The translations under genes were made by a program, and so were the position numbers. A stretch of DNA of 64,000 nt from DAITMV01 sp046318595 (GTDB taxonomy: Bacteria > Pseudomonadota > Gammaproteobacteria > Burkholderiales > Burkholderiaceae_B). This document shows positions 19,363-29,386 of the stretch, piece by piece (the stretch's first letter is position 1; every line of letters begins with the position of its first letter). The stretch is taken from contig JBKCTV010000023.1 of NCBI GenBank assembly GCA_046318595.1, forward strand, positions 1 to 64,000, given 5' to 3'. The notes below the pieces were generated by a model. That model searched no databases and was not told the origin of the DNA. It saw nothing but the letters and a program-made list of their open reading frames with translations.

Positions 19363-20578
19363 GGATCTGATCGTCGGGCTGGACATCGGCACTTCCAAGA
19401 TCGTGGCGATCGTCGCCGAGGTTTTTCCGGATGGCCGTTACGAAGTCATCGGCATGGGACAGCACGAATCGCGCGGTTTGAAAAAAGGCGTCGTGGTCAA
19501 TATCGAGTCCACGGTGCTGTCCATTCAGCGGGCGCTTGAGGAGGCCGAGTTGATGGCCGACTGCAAAATCCGCACCGTGTTCACGGGGATTGCCGGTAGT
19601 CACATCCGCAGCTTCAACTCCTCAGGAATGGTTGCGATCAAGGACCGCGAAGTCACGCAGCCGGACGTCGCGCGGGTCATCGAAACCGCCAAGGCCGTCA
19701 ACATTCCGACCGATCAGCAGGTGTTGCATGTCCTGCCGCAGGAGTTTATCGTCGACGGCCAGGAAGACGTGCGCGAACCGTTGGGCATGAGCGGGGTGCG
19801 GCTCGAAGTCAAGGTGCATATCGTTACCGGCGCGGTGTCTGCCGCCCAGAATATCGTCAAGTGTGTGCGTCGCTGCGGGCTGGAAGTGCAGGACCTGATC
19901 CTGCAGCCGCTGGCTTCTAGCCTGGCCGTGTTGACCGACGACGAAAAGGAGCTCGGCGTTGCGCTGGTCGACATCGGCGGCGGCACGACCGACATCGCTA
20001 TTTTCAACGACGGCGCCATCCGCCACACCGCAGTTATTCCGATCGCGGGCGACCAGATCACCGGCGACATCGCGATTGCGCTGCGCACGCCGACGCCGGA
20101 CGCCGATGAGATCAAAATCCGCTACGGCGTTGCCAAGCAGTTGCTGGCCGATCCGATGCAGCAGATCGAAGTGCCTGGCATCGGCGAACGCGGTCCCCGC
20201 ACGCTGTCGCGGCAGGCCCTGGCGGCAGTCATCGAGCCGCGGGTCGAGGAGCTGTTTTCGATGGTGCAACAGGTCATCTACGAGTCGGGCTACGAAGAGC
20301 TGCTGTCGTCGGGCATCGTGTTGACCGGTGGTTCGAGCCTGATGCCCGGCATGGCCGAGCTTGGCGAAGACATTTTTTTGAAGCCTGTGCGCATCGGTGT
20401 GCCGGAGTACAACGGCGGCTTGGCCGACGTCGTGCGCAGTCCGCGTTTTGCGACGGCCATGGGGCTCATCAACGAAGCCCGCGCCCAGCAATTGCGCGGG
20501 CGGCGCGTAGCTCAGCAGTCCGGCAACATGAAACAGACATTTTCCCGCATGCGGGACTGGTTTTTGGGTAACTTTTAA
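19346..20578 (+). CDS. ftsA: Cell division protein FtsA
   Basis: Actin-like ATPase that tethers FtsZ to the membrane. The 410-residue protein shows the phosphate-1 loop GLDIGTSKIVAIVAE, the FtsA-specific 1C domain that follows, the phosphate-2 segment VDIGGGTTDIAIF, and ends in RMRDWFLGNF, an amphipathic membrane-targeting helix. Two ATGs stand in tandem (19343 and 19346); the second fits the usual M-x-K-D/E N-terminus and the upstream GGTGAAG. Confidence 0.97.
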   Translation: MNKEFKDLIVGLDIGTSKIVAIVAEVFPDGRYEVIGMGQHESRGLKKGVVVNIESTVLSIQRALEEAELMADCKIRTVFTGIAGSHIRSFNSSGMVAIKDREVTQPDVARVIETAKAVNIPTDQQVLHVLPQEFIVDGQEDVREPLGMSGVRLEVKVHIVTGAVSAAQNIVKCVRRCGLEVQDLILQPLASSLAVLTDDEKELGVALVDIGGGTTDIAIFNDGAIRHTAVIPIAGDQITGDIAIALRTPTPDADEIKIRYGVAKQLLADPMQQIEVPGIGERGPRTLSRQALAAVIEPRVEELFSMVQQVIYESGYEELLSSGIVLTGGSSLMPGMAELGEDIFLKPVRIGVPEYNGGLADVVRSPRFATAMGLINEARAQQLRGRRVAQQSGNMKQTFSRMRDWFLGNF

Positions 20579-20619
20579 ATTTTCTGGCGCAAACTGTAAT
20601 AATCAAGGAGGGGCACAAC

Positions 20620-21786
20620 ATGGCATTCGAAATCTTAGAAACCGAAACCCGCGGGACAGTAATCAAAGTAGTCGGTGTAGGCGGGGCGGGTGGTAACGCT
20701 GTGGCGCATATGATCAGTCATGGCGTATCGGGCGTGGAGTTCATCTGTGCCAACACCGATGCGCAGGCTTTGGCACGCACCAACGCCAACCATCAAATTC
20801 AGCTCGGCCGCACCGGTTTGGGTGCCGGCGCCAAGCCCGAAGCCGGCAAGCTGGCCGCCGAAGAGGACCGCGACCGTATTCGCGACGCGTTGCGCGGCTC
20901 GCACATGGTGTTCATCACCGCTGGCATGGGCGGCGGCACCGGCACGGGCGCGGCGCCGATCATCGCCGAAGTGGCCCAGGAGCTGGGCATCCTGACGGTC
21001 GCGGTCGTCACCAAGCCGTTCGACTTCGAAGGCAGCAAGCGCGTGCGCGTGGCCGATGAAGGCCTCGATCAGTTGGCCAGCAAAGTTAACTCGCTCATCG
21101 TCGTACTTAACGAAAAGTTGCTCGAAGTGGTGGGCGACGAAGCGACGCAGGAGGATTGCTTCAAAGCTGCCGACGACGTGCTGCACAACGCCTGTGCCGG
21201 TATCGCGGAAATCATCAATGTCGAAGGTAATGTCAACGTCGACTTCGAAGACGTCAAAACCATCATGTCCGAGCAAGGCAAAGCCATGATGGGCACCGCT
21301 TCGGCCAGCGGCCTGGACCGCGCGCGCATTGCCGCCGAAGAGGCCATTGCATCACCCTTGCTCGATGGCGTCGACCTGTCCGGTGCCCGCGGGGTTCTCG
21401 TGAATATCACCGCCAGTCGTAGTCTGAAACTCAAGGAGACCAAGGAAGTGATGAACATCATCCGCGCTTACGCCGCGGAAGACGCGACCGTCATTTTCGG
21501 CACCGCTTACGACGAGTCGATGGGCGACGAGCTGCGTGTCACGGTTGTGGCCACCGGCCTGGGCCGCAAAGCCGCCAAGCCCCAGCTCGTGCAAAACGAA
21601 CTGCGCGTGCAGGGGCGCGCCACCGGCACCGACAACGCCCGGGGTTACGATTACTCCAATCTCGACATGCCGGCTGTCTGGCGCAACCCACGTGACGCCG
21701 GCGGCTCCAAACGCATGTCGGCCTTGGACGATAACGGCAAGCCGCGTTACGATTTGCCGGCATTTCTCCGTCAGCAGGCAGACTGA
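20620..21786 (+). CDS. ftsZ: Cell division GTPase FtsZ
   Basis: Tubulin-like GTPase that forms the Z ring. The 388-residue protein has IKVVGVGGAGGNAV at the N-terminus, the tubulin signature GGGTGTGAAP near residue 105, the T7-loop NVDFEDVKTIM, and a C-terminal tail ending in YDLPAFLRQQAD, the conserved peptide that contacts FtsA and ZipA. The ribosome binding site AAGGAGG is the strongest in the cluster, fitting the high FtsZ demand. The 41-bp gap to ftsA is the first non-overlapping junction since mraY. Confidence 0.98.
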   Translation: MAFEILETETRGTVIKVVGVGGAGGNAVAHMISHGVSGVEFICANTDAQALARTNANHQIQLGRTGLGAGAKPEAGKLAAEEDRDRIRDALRGSHMVFITAGMGGGTGTGAAPIIAEVAQELGILTVAVVTKPFDFEGSKRVRVADEGLDQLASKVNSLIVVLNEKLLEVVGDEATQEDCFKAADDVLHNACAGIAEIINVEGNVNVDFEDVKTIMSEQGKAMMGTASASGLDRARIAAEEAIASPLLDGVDLSGARGVLVNITASRSLKLKETKEVMNIIRAYAAEDATVIFGTAYDESMGDELRVTVVATGLGRKAAKPQLVQNELRVQGRATGTDNARGYDYSNLDMPAVWRNPRDAGGSKRMSALDDNGKPRYDLPAFLRQQAD

Positions 21787-21787
21787 G

Positions 21788-22312
21788 ATGGCCCTGCAGA
21801 TCGGCGACCGGATTCCCGACGGCACGCTGCATGAGTTCAACGCTGTCGGGGACGGCAGCTGTCCGGTCGGGCCGCGTGCCTGCACGGTCAGCGACCTGGT
21901 GCGCGGCAAACGAATCGCGTTGTTTGCCGTGCCGGGGGCTTTCACGCCAACCTGTTCGGACCAGCATTTGCCGGGTTTTTTGACCTATACCGAACAACTG
22001 CGGGCCAAGGGCGTCAACGAAATCTGGTGTGTCGCCGTTAACGATCCCTATGTGATGCATGCCTGGGGCGAGCGCTTCAAAGTTGGTGGCAGGATGCGTT
22101 TGTTGGCCGATGGCAGTGCCGCGTGGACCCGCAGCCTGGGGCTCGTCTGGGATTTGAGCACCGCTGGTTTCGGGATTCGCTCGCAACGGTATTCGATGCT
22201 GCTTGACGACGGCGTCATTGGTCTGCTCAATATCGAAAATGAAGATGAATTCATCGTTAGTAATGCCGAAACCTTGTTGCGGCAGATTTATCAGTCGGCG
22301 CGCAAGCGTTAA
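21788..22312 (+). CDS. Peroxiredoxin (Prx5-type, redoxin family)
   Basis: A 174-residue thiol peroxidase that reduces hydrogen peroxide or organic peroxides. The peroxidatic cysteine lies in PGAFTPTCSDQHLPGF (about residue 50), the exact Prx5/PrxQ-like PxxxTxxC motif. No glutaredoxin domain is fused, so reduction probably relies on glutathione or thioredoxin from elsewhere. It starts one base after the ftsZ stop; a peroxiredoxin between ftsZ and lpxC is the arrangement I know from Burkholderia, so it is a useful lineage marker rather than a division gene. Confidence 0.93.
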   Translation: MALQIGDRIPDGTLHEFNAVGDGSCPVGPRACTVSDLVRGKRIALFAVPGAFTPTCSDQHLPGFLTYTEQLRAKGVNEIWCVAVNDPYVMHAWGERFKVGGRMRLLADGSAAWTRSLGLVWDLSTAGFGIRSQRYSMLLDDGVIGLLNIENEDEFIVSNAETLLRQIYQSARKR

Positions 22313-22321
22313 AGGAGTGTT

Positions 22322-23242
22322 ATGCGCCAGCGCACCCTGAAATCGCTCGTGCGCGCCAGCGGGATCGGCTTGCATTCCGGCAAGCGCGTCACGCTCTGTA
22401 TGCGGCCGGCGGCCCCCGGCACCGGCGTCGTTTTTCGCCGCGTCGATCTCGACCCCCCTGTCGACATTCCGGTCCGCCCCGATGCGGTTGGCGACACGCG
22501 GCTGGCATCGACGCTCGAAAAAGACGGCGTCAAGGTCTCAACCGTCGAGCATTTGATGTCGGCACTCTGCGGACTCGGGATCGATAACGTCTACATCGAC
22601 CTCGATGCGCTGGAGGTGCCGATCATGGATGGCAGCGCTAGCTCGTTTATTTTTCTGCTGCAGCAGGCCGGGGTCGAAGAGCAGCCGGCGCTCAAGAAGT
22701 TCATCCGCGTGCGGCAAGCGGTCGACATCCGCGAGGGCGGCGGGCAGCAGCTCAAATGGGCGCGGCTCGAGCCGTTCAATGGCTTCAGGCTGTCGTTCGA
22801 AATCGATTTCCGACATCCGGCGATCGACCAGACCGGTCAGCGCCTGGATATCGATTTTGCCGAGGTTTCCTATGTGCGGGAAATCGCGCGCGCGCGCACC
22901 TTCGGCTTCATGCACGATGTCGAGGCGCTGCGCAATATCGGCCTGGCGCGTGGCGGCAACATGGACAACGCCATCGTCATGGACGAGTATCGTATTCTTA
23001 ATCCAGACGGTCTGCGCTACGATGACGAGTTCGTCAAGCACAAAATGCTCGATGCCATCGGCGACCTTTACCTCGTCGGCTATCCGATCATTGGTGCATA
23101 CAGTGCATTCCGCTCCGGCCATGGATTGAATAATCAGTTACTGCGCGCTTTGCTGGCGGATGCGGCGAACTACGAGATCGTTACGTTCGACAGCGTGCAG
23201 GAGTCGCCTCAGGTGTTCCGGTCGGACTGGGTGGCGGCTTGA
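22322..23242 (+). CDS. lpxC: UDP-3-O-acyl-GlcNAc deacetylase
   Basis: Zinc enzyme of the committed step of lipid A synthesis. The 306-residue protein has the usual length, with the zinc-binding [10 protein letters not shown] near residue 78, [13 protein letters not shown] segment near 160, and the [12 protein letters not shown] motif near 240 that supplies further zinc ligands; the catalytic histidine is in [10 protein letters not shown]. The ribosome binding site is AAAGGAG. It converges with the next gene, leaving only 3 bp between stop codons. Confidence 0.97.
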   Translation: MRQRTLKSLVRASGIGLHSGKRVTLCMRPAAPGTGVVFRRVDLDPPVDIPVRPDAVGDTRLASTLEKDGVKVSTVEHLMSALCGLGIDNVYIDLDALEVPIMDGSASSFIFLLQQAGVEEQPALKKFIRVRQAVDIREGGGQQLKWARLEPFNGFRLSFEIDFRHPAIDQTGQRLDIDFAEVSYVREIARARTFGFMHDVEALRNIGLARGGNMDNAIVMDEYRILNPDGLRYDDEFVKHKMLDAIGDLYLVGYPIIGAYSAFRSGHGLNNQLLRALLADAANYEIVTFDSVQESPQVFRSDWVAA

Positions 23243-23245
23243 TAT

Positions 23246-24517
23246 TCAACCACGAGTACCGGTTCTGTATTGTTCCGCCAAGGCTTTGAATTGCTCGAAA
23301 ATAATTTTTTTCACTGCGGAGTCGGATACCGAAAAATGTATTTCCGCGGCTGAGAGCAATTGTTCCTGACGCTCGCGCAACAATGCTTGAACATCTGGTG
23401 TCTGTTTGAATATCGCTATGTCTTTGTAAGTCCTTCTCGTACTTTCAATCGCGGTAAAATTTTTGGTGACCAATCGATTTAACGGCGTAGAGACATTGAG
23501 GCTCCCGCCGAGCCGGCTAATTGCACCATTGATGCCATCCACTTCCGTGGGTTCGTTTTGGTCGAAGCTGACTTTGGTCGAGGTCGGATGGTGCGGATAT
23601 TTTTCGATGGCCGTAAAAGGATTTTGCGTGACATCGACGATGGCGGCGATCAGGTCTTCATCGGACTTGGCTCTGGAATAAGCTTTGGCCGCAACCCCGA
23701 CATGGTAAATTTCTTCGCAAATACCCAGCATCAACTTTAAAAAGCGTACGTCTTTCTTGCATTCCGTAAGTAGTTCAGCGGTATTATCCAGCCCGAAAAT
23801 GACCACCAGCGGATTGATCGTCGCATTCAGCGCTACCTTATCGTACTTCATGTTTTTATCGCCGAAGATGACTTGTGTTGCGCTTTGCGGATTGTGTTTG
23901 CGGTCGAACCAGTTGTTAAGTTGATCTTTGAGGTCATCGGGCGCATCGATTATTTTCAATGCGCTGGTATCGGTTTTCTTGCAATAAATGACATTGATCT
24001 TCCGGCCCTCGTCCATGCCTACCTGGCGGTTGGCCGTTGCGTTTACGACGACTTGCAATATTCGAGAGTTTGCTTTGACGCGCCGTCTGACCTCATCGGC
24101 AGCATCCAGGGTGTTTTGAAAAACAACATGGATGGCGTTTGCGGCATCCAAAATTTTAAGCGCATTTTCGTGGTCGAGAATTTGAGCGATCTGCGCATGA
24201 ATGCCGGCGTGAAACACGAATGTTGTGGGTGCGGCATCGAGTTTCGGTAGGTTGGCCATTACGCTAAGACTGCCTGGGGGCGAATCAAAAAGAGACGCGA
24301 CCGGGGTTTTTGTAAAAATATTGTCCGAGCTGCCAACTTCACCGGGCCCGGTTTCGGCATAGATAAACCTTTGTTCTTGCAGTTTGTTCACGCTTTTGTT
24401 TCTGCCGACCATAACGACTTTTACATCACTAGGCTGAGCTTTTTCAGCGGCCATGATATTGGCAGCCAGCGTTAGTCCAATGCTGCCGGTTCCAACGATT
24501 ACTGCGGTGGTTTTCAT
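23246..24517 (-). CDS. Ketopantoate reductase-like (PanE/ApbA family) protein
   Basis: A 423-residue NAD(P)-dependent reductase-like protein. The Rossmann fold begins with AVIVGTGSIGLTLA, and VGRN after the second strand suggests NADPH. The C-terminal ApbA half keeps the catalytic lysine and asparagine in YDKVALNATINPL (about 228) and the substrate-binding STKVSFDQ...PTEVDGINGAI with its glutamate. It is about 120 residues longer than true PanE, with enlarged loops and a C-terminal extension of about 60 residues, so ketopantoate is not assured as substrate. The DNA is visibly AT-richer than the genes on both sides and the region upstream has no clear Shine-Dalgarno, which suggests later acquisition between lpxC and dciA. 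Confidence 0.75.
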   Translation of the reverse strand: MKTTAVIVGTGSIGLTLAANIMAAEKAQPSDVKVVMVGRNKSVNKLQEQRFIYAETGPGEVGSSDNIFTKTPVASLFDSPPGSLSVMANLPKLDAAPTTFVFHAGIHAQIAQILDHENALKILDAANAIHVVFQNTLDAADEVRRRVKANSRILQVVVNATANRQVGMDEGRKINVIYCKKTDTSALKIIDAPDDLKDQLNNWFDRKHNPQSATQVIFGDKNMKYDKVALNATINPLVVIFGLDNTAELLTECKKDVRFLKLMLGICEEIYHVGVAAKAYSRAKSDEDLIAAIVDVTQNPFTAIEKYPHHPTSTKVSFDQNEPTEVDGINGAISRLGGSLNVSTPLNRLVTKNFTAIESTRRTYKDIAIFKQTPDVQALLRERQEQLLSAAEIHFSVSDSAVKKIIFEQFKALAEQYRTGTRG

Positions 24518-24582
24518 AAAATTAAATAAAGATGAAATTGCTTAGTGACGATTTCTTCGTCAAAGTTCCGTGGCGTCGCGGC

Positions 24583-25098
24583 TTATTTTTTTGCCGAAAG
24601 CCATCCACTGCGCTCGCACAGCCTGCGCGTTGCTTCGCGTAAAGCCGGATCGGTCAGTTGTTCGCATAGCGCCAGCCATTCGTGCTGCGCCGTGGCGCTG
24701 AAGTAACCGGTTTTGACGGCCGTGCGTTTCGTTTCCGCCGTCTCCCGGTTCATCTTGGCTTTGGAGTCGATTTTTTCGATCGACCAGCCTTTTTGTTGCA
24801 GCATGCTCAGCAAGCTCGGTAAATGTTGCCGAACTTTGGCCAGCATCGCTGAATGCGCGGCGATGATGCTCAGCCGATGTTGATCCAGGGAGGTGACGGT
24901 CACGCGCAAATGACGGCTGTTGGACCACCCGTCGATATCGCATTGCAACTGTAATAATTGGCGGGCCCGTTCTACGATGGCGCCGCTATCCGCGTTTGTG
25001 GCGAGCCAGTCCAGCGCCGCGCGATTGGGCCGGCCGCCGCTCTTGCGATACACGGCCTGGCTTGTGGTGGCGGAAGCGGTCGGTTGCGATTTGCTCAT
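24583..25098 (-). CDS. DciA-like DUF721 protein (probable helicase loader)
   Basis: A 171-residue protein of the DUF721/DciA type, the ancestral loader of the replicative helicase DnaB in bacteria lacking DnaC. The conserved part is about residues 20-115, with the QLQCDIDGW...[34 protein letters not shown] stretch read as the KH-like domain. The call rests also on position: a DUF721 gene divergent from secA beside lpxC is usual in this group. The start at 25098 (MSKSQPTA) is chosen; the frame is open upstream without homology. A TACAAT box ends only 6 bases before this ATG, so the mRNA could be leaderless. Confidence 0.75.
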   Translation of the reverse strand: MSKSQPTASATTSQAVYRKSGGRPNRAALDWLATNADSGAIVERARQLLQLQCDIDGWSNSRHLRVTVTSLDQHRLSIIAAHSAMLAKVRQHLPSLLSMLQQKGWSIEKIDSKAKMNRETAETKRTAVKTGYFSATAQHEWLALCEQLTDPALREATRRLCERSGWLSAKK

Positions 25099-25248
25099 GC
25101 CTGCATTGTACGGGTTGTCCCGAGAGCCTCGCTTCCGCCGCGCCTTCCCCATGTTAAACTGCCGAACTATCCTTTTACCGCGTGGGCGGTCTTTCGTTGC
25201 CGCAGGTGCACGAAACGGTCCGGCCGCGCGACGATGCCCGCAAGCGCT

Positions 25249-28014
25249 ATGATTTCTCAATTACTCAAAAAAGTATTCGGCAGCCGCAACGACCGTCTCC
25301 TGAAACAATATCGCGCTGCCGTTCAAGCCATCAATGCGCTGGAGCCGGCCATGGCCGCGCTGTCCGACGAGGCGCTGCGCGCCAAGACCGAAGAATACAA
25401 AACGCGTGTTGCTCAGGGCGAGACACTCGACCAGCTGTTACCGGAGGCATTTGCCACGGTGCGCGAAGCCGGCAAGCGAGTGCACGGCATGCGCCATTTC
25501 GATGTGCAACTGATCGGTGGCATCGTCCTGCACAACGGCAAAATCGCCGAAATGCGCACCGGCGAGGGTAAGACCTTGGTGGCGACGCTGCCAGCCTATT
25601 TGAACGCCCTGGCCGGTCGCGGCGTGCATGTCATCACGGTCAACGATTACCTGGCGCAGCGCGATTCGACCTGGATGGGCAAGATCTATCAGTTCCTGGG
25701 CATGAGCGTTGGTTGCAATCTGTCGCGCATGGAGCACGATCAGAAACAAGCTGCGTATGCCGCCGACATCACCTACGGCACCAACAACGAATTCGGGTTC
25801 GACTATCTGCGCGACAACATGGTGTATTCCGCTGGCGAACGCGTGCAGCGCAAGCTCCGCTACGCGATCGTCGACGAGGTCGATTCGATCCTGATCGACG
25901 AGGCGCGCACGCCGCTGATCATTTCTGGCCAGGCCGAGGACCATACCGAGCTCTACCAGCGTATGAATGCCGTGCCCCCCTTGCTCGACCGCATGCTGGC
26001 CGAGGCCAAACCGAACGAGCCGGAGCCTGAGGGCGATTTCTATGTCGACGAAAAAGCGCACCAGATCCAGTTATCCGAGGCCGGTCACGAAAAAGCCGAA
26101 CGCATACTGACCGAACAGGGGCTGCTGGCCGACGGCGCCAGCCTGTACGACCCCGCGAATATCGCGCTCATGCACCATTTGACGGCCGCGTTGCGGGCGC
26201 ATTATCTGTTTCACCGTGACCAGCATTATGTCGTGCAAAACCGCGAAGTCATCATCGTCGACGAATTCACTGGCCGGCTGATGCCTGGGCGGCGCTGGTC
26301 GGATGGCCTGCACCAGGCGCTCGAAGCCAAGGAAAAAGTGCATATCCAGGCGGAAAACCAGACTCTCGCCTCGATCACATTTCAAAACTATTTCCGCATG
26401 TATGGCAAGCTCGCCGGCATGACTGGTACGGCCGACACCGAAGCCTACGAGTTTCAGGAAATCTACCAGTTGGAAACGGTCGTCATTCCGACCCATCGGC
26501 CGGCGCAGCGCAAGGATTCGCAAGACAAGATCTACAAAAGTGCGCGCGAAAAGTACGAGGCTATCATCGCCGACATTCAGGATTGCAATGCCCGCGCGCA
26601 GCCGGTTCTGGTCGGTACCACCTCGATCGAAAATTCCGAGTTGCTGTCCGCGCTGCTCGACAAAGCCAATCTAAAGCATCAGGTGCTCAACGCCAAGCAG
26701 CACGCCAGCGAGGCTGACATCGTTGCTCAGGCCGGGCAGCCCGGCGTCGTCACGATTGCGACCAACATGGCTGGACGCGGCACTGATATCGTGCTTGGCG
26801 GCAATATCGAAAAACCGCTTGAGGCCATCGAACACGACCCTGCGCTCGACGATACGACCCGTGCCGCTCGGGTCGCTGCGCTGCGCGCCGATTGGCAGCT
26901 GCGCCACGATGCCGTGCTCAAGGCCGGCGGCCTGCACATCATCGGCAGTGAGCGCCACGAGTCGCGGCGGATCGACAATCAGCTGCGCGGTCGGGCGGGC
27001 CGGCAGGGCGATCCTGGCTCGTCGCGGTTTTATCTGTCGATGGAAGACTCGCTGTTGCGGATTTTTGCTGGCGACCGGGTGCGGGCCATCATGGAACGGC
27101 TCAAACTCCCCGATGGCGAGGCCATAGAGGCCGGCATGGTCAGCCGCTCGATCGAATCCGCCCAGCGCAAGGTCGAAGCCCGTAACTTCGATATCCGCAA
27201 GCAACTGCTCGAATACGACGACGTTTCCAACGAACAGCGCAAAATCATCTATCAGCAGCGCAATGACATTCTCGAGCAGGCCGATATCGGCGAAATCCTG
27301 AGCAGTCTACGGACCGGCGCACTGGAAGCGCTTTTCGAACGCCATGTGCCGGCCGAGTCGATGGAAGAGCAATGGGACATCGCCGCCCTTGAGCGAACCC
27401 TGAAAACCGAATGGCAGCTCGATGTGCCGATCACCGAGTGGCTCGTTCAGGACAATCGGCTCGATGCGGCGGGTATAAAAGAACGTCTCACCGAAGCCGT
27501 CGAGCATGCCTACACGGCCAAGGTTGACCAGGTCGGTCGCGAGGCGTTTGCCGGTTTCGAGCGTTCGTTGTTGCTGCAAAGCATCGACACCCATTGGCGC
27601 GAACATTTGGCTGCCCTCGATTACTTGCGGCAGGGCATTCATTTGCGTGGCTACGCACAGAAAAACCCCAAGCAGGAATACAAGCGCGAGGCTTTCGATT
27701 TATTCTCCGGGCTGTTGGAGGCTATCCGTGACGATGTGGTGCGCGTCCTGATGACGGTCAGGGTCGAGTCTGCCGAGCAGGCACACGAGGCCGAGGCCCA
27801 TATCGAAGCGCAGGCCGTGCATCTGGAAAATGTTCAGTATCAGCATTTAGACCCTGCCCAGGCTTACGACGCCGAAGGCAATCTGGCCGCCATGCCCACC
27901 GCCGATGCCAATACCGTGCTGCCTGTGCGAAGCGTCGACAAGGTCGGCCGCAATGACCCGTGCCCTTGCGGCTCGGGGAAAAAATTCAAGCACTGTCATG
28001 GCGCGCTGGTTTAA
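25249..28014 (+). CDS. secA: Preprotein translocase ATPase SecA
   Basis: Motor ATPase that drives unfolded preproteins through SecYEG. At 921 residues it is a standard proteobacterial SecA: nucleotide-binding domain 1 with Walker [10 protein letters not shown] (about 102-110) and [13 protein letters not shown], the preprotein cross-linking region, nucleotide-binding domain 2 with [15 protein letters not shown], the helical scaffold, and a C-terminal zinc-binding tail [14 protein letters not shown] that contacts SecB. The start is [11 protein letters not shown]; the open frame continues 97 codons upstream without homology. Confidence 0.97.
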   Translation: MISQLLKKVFGSRNDRLLKQYRAAVQAINALEPAMAALSDEALRAKTEEYKTRVAQGETLDQLLPEAFATVREAGKRVHGMRHFDVQLIGGIVLHNGKIAEMRTGEGKTLVATLPAYLNALAGRGVHVITVNDYLAQRDSTWMGKIYQFLGMSVGCNLSRMEHDQKQAAYAADITYGTNNEFGFDYLRDNMVYSAGERVQRKLRYAIVDEVDSILIDEARTPLIISGQAEDHTELYQRMNAVPPLLDRMLAEAKPNEPEPEGDFYVDEKAHQIQLSEAGHEKAERILTEQGLLADGASLYDPANIALMHHLTAALRAHYLFHRDQHYVVQNREVIIVDEFTGRLMPGRRWSDGLHQALEAKEKVHIQAENQTLASITFQNYFRMYGKLAGMTGTADTEAYEFQEIYQLETVVIPTHRPAQRKDSQDKIYKSAREKYEAIIADIQDCNARAQPVLVGTTSIENSELLSALLDKANLKHQVLNAKQHASEADIVAQAGQPGVVTIATNMAGRGTDIVLGGNIEKPLEAIEHDPALDDTTRAARVAALRADWQLRHDAVLKAGGLHIIGSERHESRRIDNQLRGRAGRQGDPGSSRFYLSMEDSLLRIFAGDRVRAIMERLKLPDGEAIEAGMVSRSIESAQRKVEARNFDIRKQLLEYDDVSNEQRKIIYQQRNDILEQADIGEILSSLRTGALEALFERHVPAESMEEQWDIAALERTLKTEWQLDVPITEWLVQDNRLDAAGIKERLTEAVEHAYTAKVDQVGREAFAGFERSLLLQSIDTHWREHLAALDYLRQGIHLRGYAQKNPKQEYKREAFDLFSGLLEAIRDDVVRVLMTVRVESAEQAHEAEAHIEAQAVHLENVQYQHLDPAQAYDAEGNLAAMPTADANTVLPVRSVDKVGRNDPCPCGSGKKFKHCHGALV

Positions 28015-28102
28015 AAGGTTTTTAGCGTGAACGGGCCCGCTCAGGCAACTCGTTCAGGCAGCCCGTTTGATTGACCACGCTTAACTGCAGGAGATCCCGT
28101 CT

Positions 28103-29332
28103 ATGGCGGTAAACTGGACCATTCCCGATGCCGGTGCGCTGTACTCCGTGGCGGGCGTCGAGCTCGGCTGCGCCGAAGCCGGCATCCGTAAACCGAACCG
28201 CAAGGACGTGCTGGTCGCGCGGCTGGCGCCGGGGGCGACTGTTGCCGGAGTCTTTACCCAAAACCGTTTTTGCGCGGCGCCGGTGCAAGTCTGCCGGGCG
28301 CACCTCGAACGCGGCGAGTCCATCCGGGCCCTGATCGTCAACACCGGCTGCGCCAATGCCGGAACGGGTGAACCGGGCCGGCAAGACGCCCATATCACTT
28401 GCGACCACTTGGCCGCGCAGCTGGGTATCGCGGCGCACGCGGTTCTGCCGTTTTCGACCGGGGTGATCCTCGAACGCCTCCCCATGGGCCGGCTGTTGCC
28501 GGGCGTGACCACCGCGGCGGCGAACCTCGGTCACGCCAGCTGGCTGGATGCTGCTTACGCCATTATGACGACTGACACCCTTCCCAAGGCCACCAGCCGC
28601 CGTATCGAGGTCGATGGTCACACTGTCACGGTGACCGGTATTTCCAAAGGCGCCGGCATGATTCGTCCGAATATGGCGACCATGCTCGGTTTCGTCGCCA
28701 CCGACGCGGCGATCGCCCCGGCCCTGCTACAACAGTGGACCCGGCGCTTGGCCGACGCGTCATTCAACCGTATCAGCATCGATGGCGACACGTCGACCAA
28801 CGACAGTTTCGTGGTCATCGCCACCGGTCGCGCGGCCTTGCCGCTCATCGAGCGCGACGACACACCGTACGCCCAGGCAGTCTGGCAGGCCTTGCTGGCG
28901 GTTGCGCAGACCTTGGCGCAGGCGATTGTGCGCGATGGCGAGGGTGCAACCAAGTTCATCACCGTGCTTGTGGAGCAAGCGCATTCCGAGGCCGAAGCGC
29001 TGCAAGTGGCGTATGCGATCGCGCATTCGCCCCTAGTCAAAACCGCATTTTTCGCGTCTGACCCGAACCTCGGTCGGATTCTGGCGGCGATCGGGTATGC
29101 CGGGGTCGCCGACCTCGACGTCGCGAAAGTCCAGCTCTATCTCGATGATGTCTGGGTCGCCAAAAATGGCGGACGTCACCCGGATTATCAGGAAACGGAC
29201 GGGCAGCGCGTCATGCAGCAGGCCGAGATCACCGTGCGCGTCCAACTGGCGCGTGGCGTTGCGGCCACGACCGTCTGGACTTGCGACTTGTCCCACGACT
29301 ATGTCAGCATCAATGCCGACTACCGAAGCTGA
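28103..29332 (+). CDS. argJ: Bifunctional ornithine acetyltransferase / N-acetylglutamate synthase
   Basis: Transfers acetyl from N-acetylornithine to glutamate, recycling the acetyl group in arginine synthesis. The 409-residue precursor contains [16 protein letters not shown]; self-cleavage is expected just before Thr193, which becomes the nucleophile of the beta chain. DTSTNDS and KFITVLVE further on are also conserved. Whether it is truly bifunctional (able to use acetyl-CoA) cannot be told from sequence. A GGAG lies upstream of the ATG; the 88-bp gap after secA holds nothing recognisable. Confidence 0.96.
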   Translation: MAVNWTIPDAGALYSVAGVELGCAEAGIRKPNRKDVLVARLAPGATVAGVFTQNRFCAAPVQVCRAHLERGESIRALIVNTGCANAGTGEPGRQDAHITCDHLAAQLGIAAHAVLPFSTGVILERLPMGRLLPGVTTAAANLGHASWLDAAYAIMTTDTLPKATSRRIEVDGHTVTVTGISKGAGMIRPNMATMLGFVATDAAIAPALLQQWTRRLADASFNRISIDGDTSTNDSFVVIATGRAALPLIERDDTPYAQAVWQALLAVAQTLAQAIVRDGEGATKFITVLVEQAHSEAEALQVAYAIAHSPLVKTAFFASDPNLGRILAAIGYAGVADLDVAKVQLYLDDVWVAKNGGRHPDYQETDGQRVMQQAEITVRVQLARGVAATTVWTCDLSHDYVSINADYRS

Positions 29333-29386
29333 TTCCGTCGGTGGGCTTGCACCTCCAGTTTTTTCAGATGGCTGAAGCCGCAGACC

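Noticed and set aside
24958..25248. 97-codon N-terminal extension of SecA
   Set aside because: SecA homologues start at [11 protein letters not shown]; the extension overlaps the divergent dciA gene and its promoter region.
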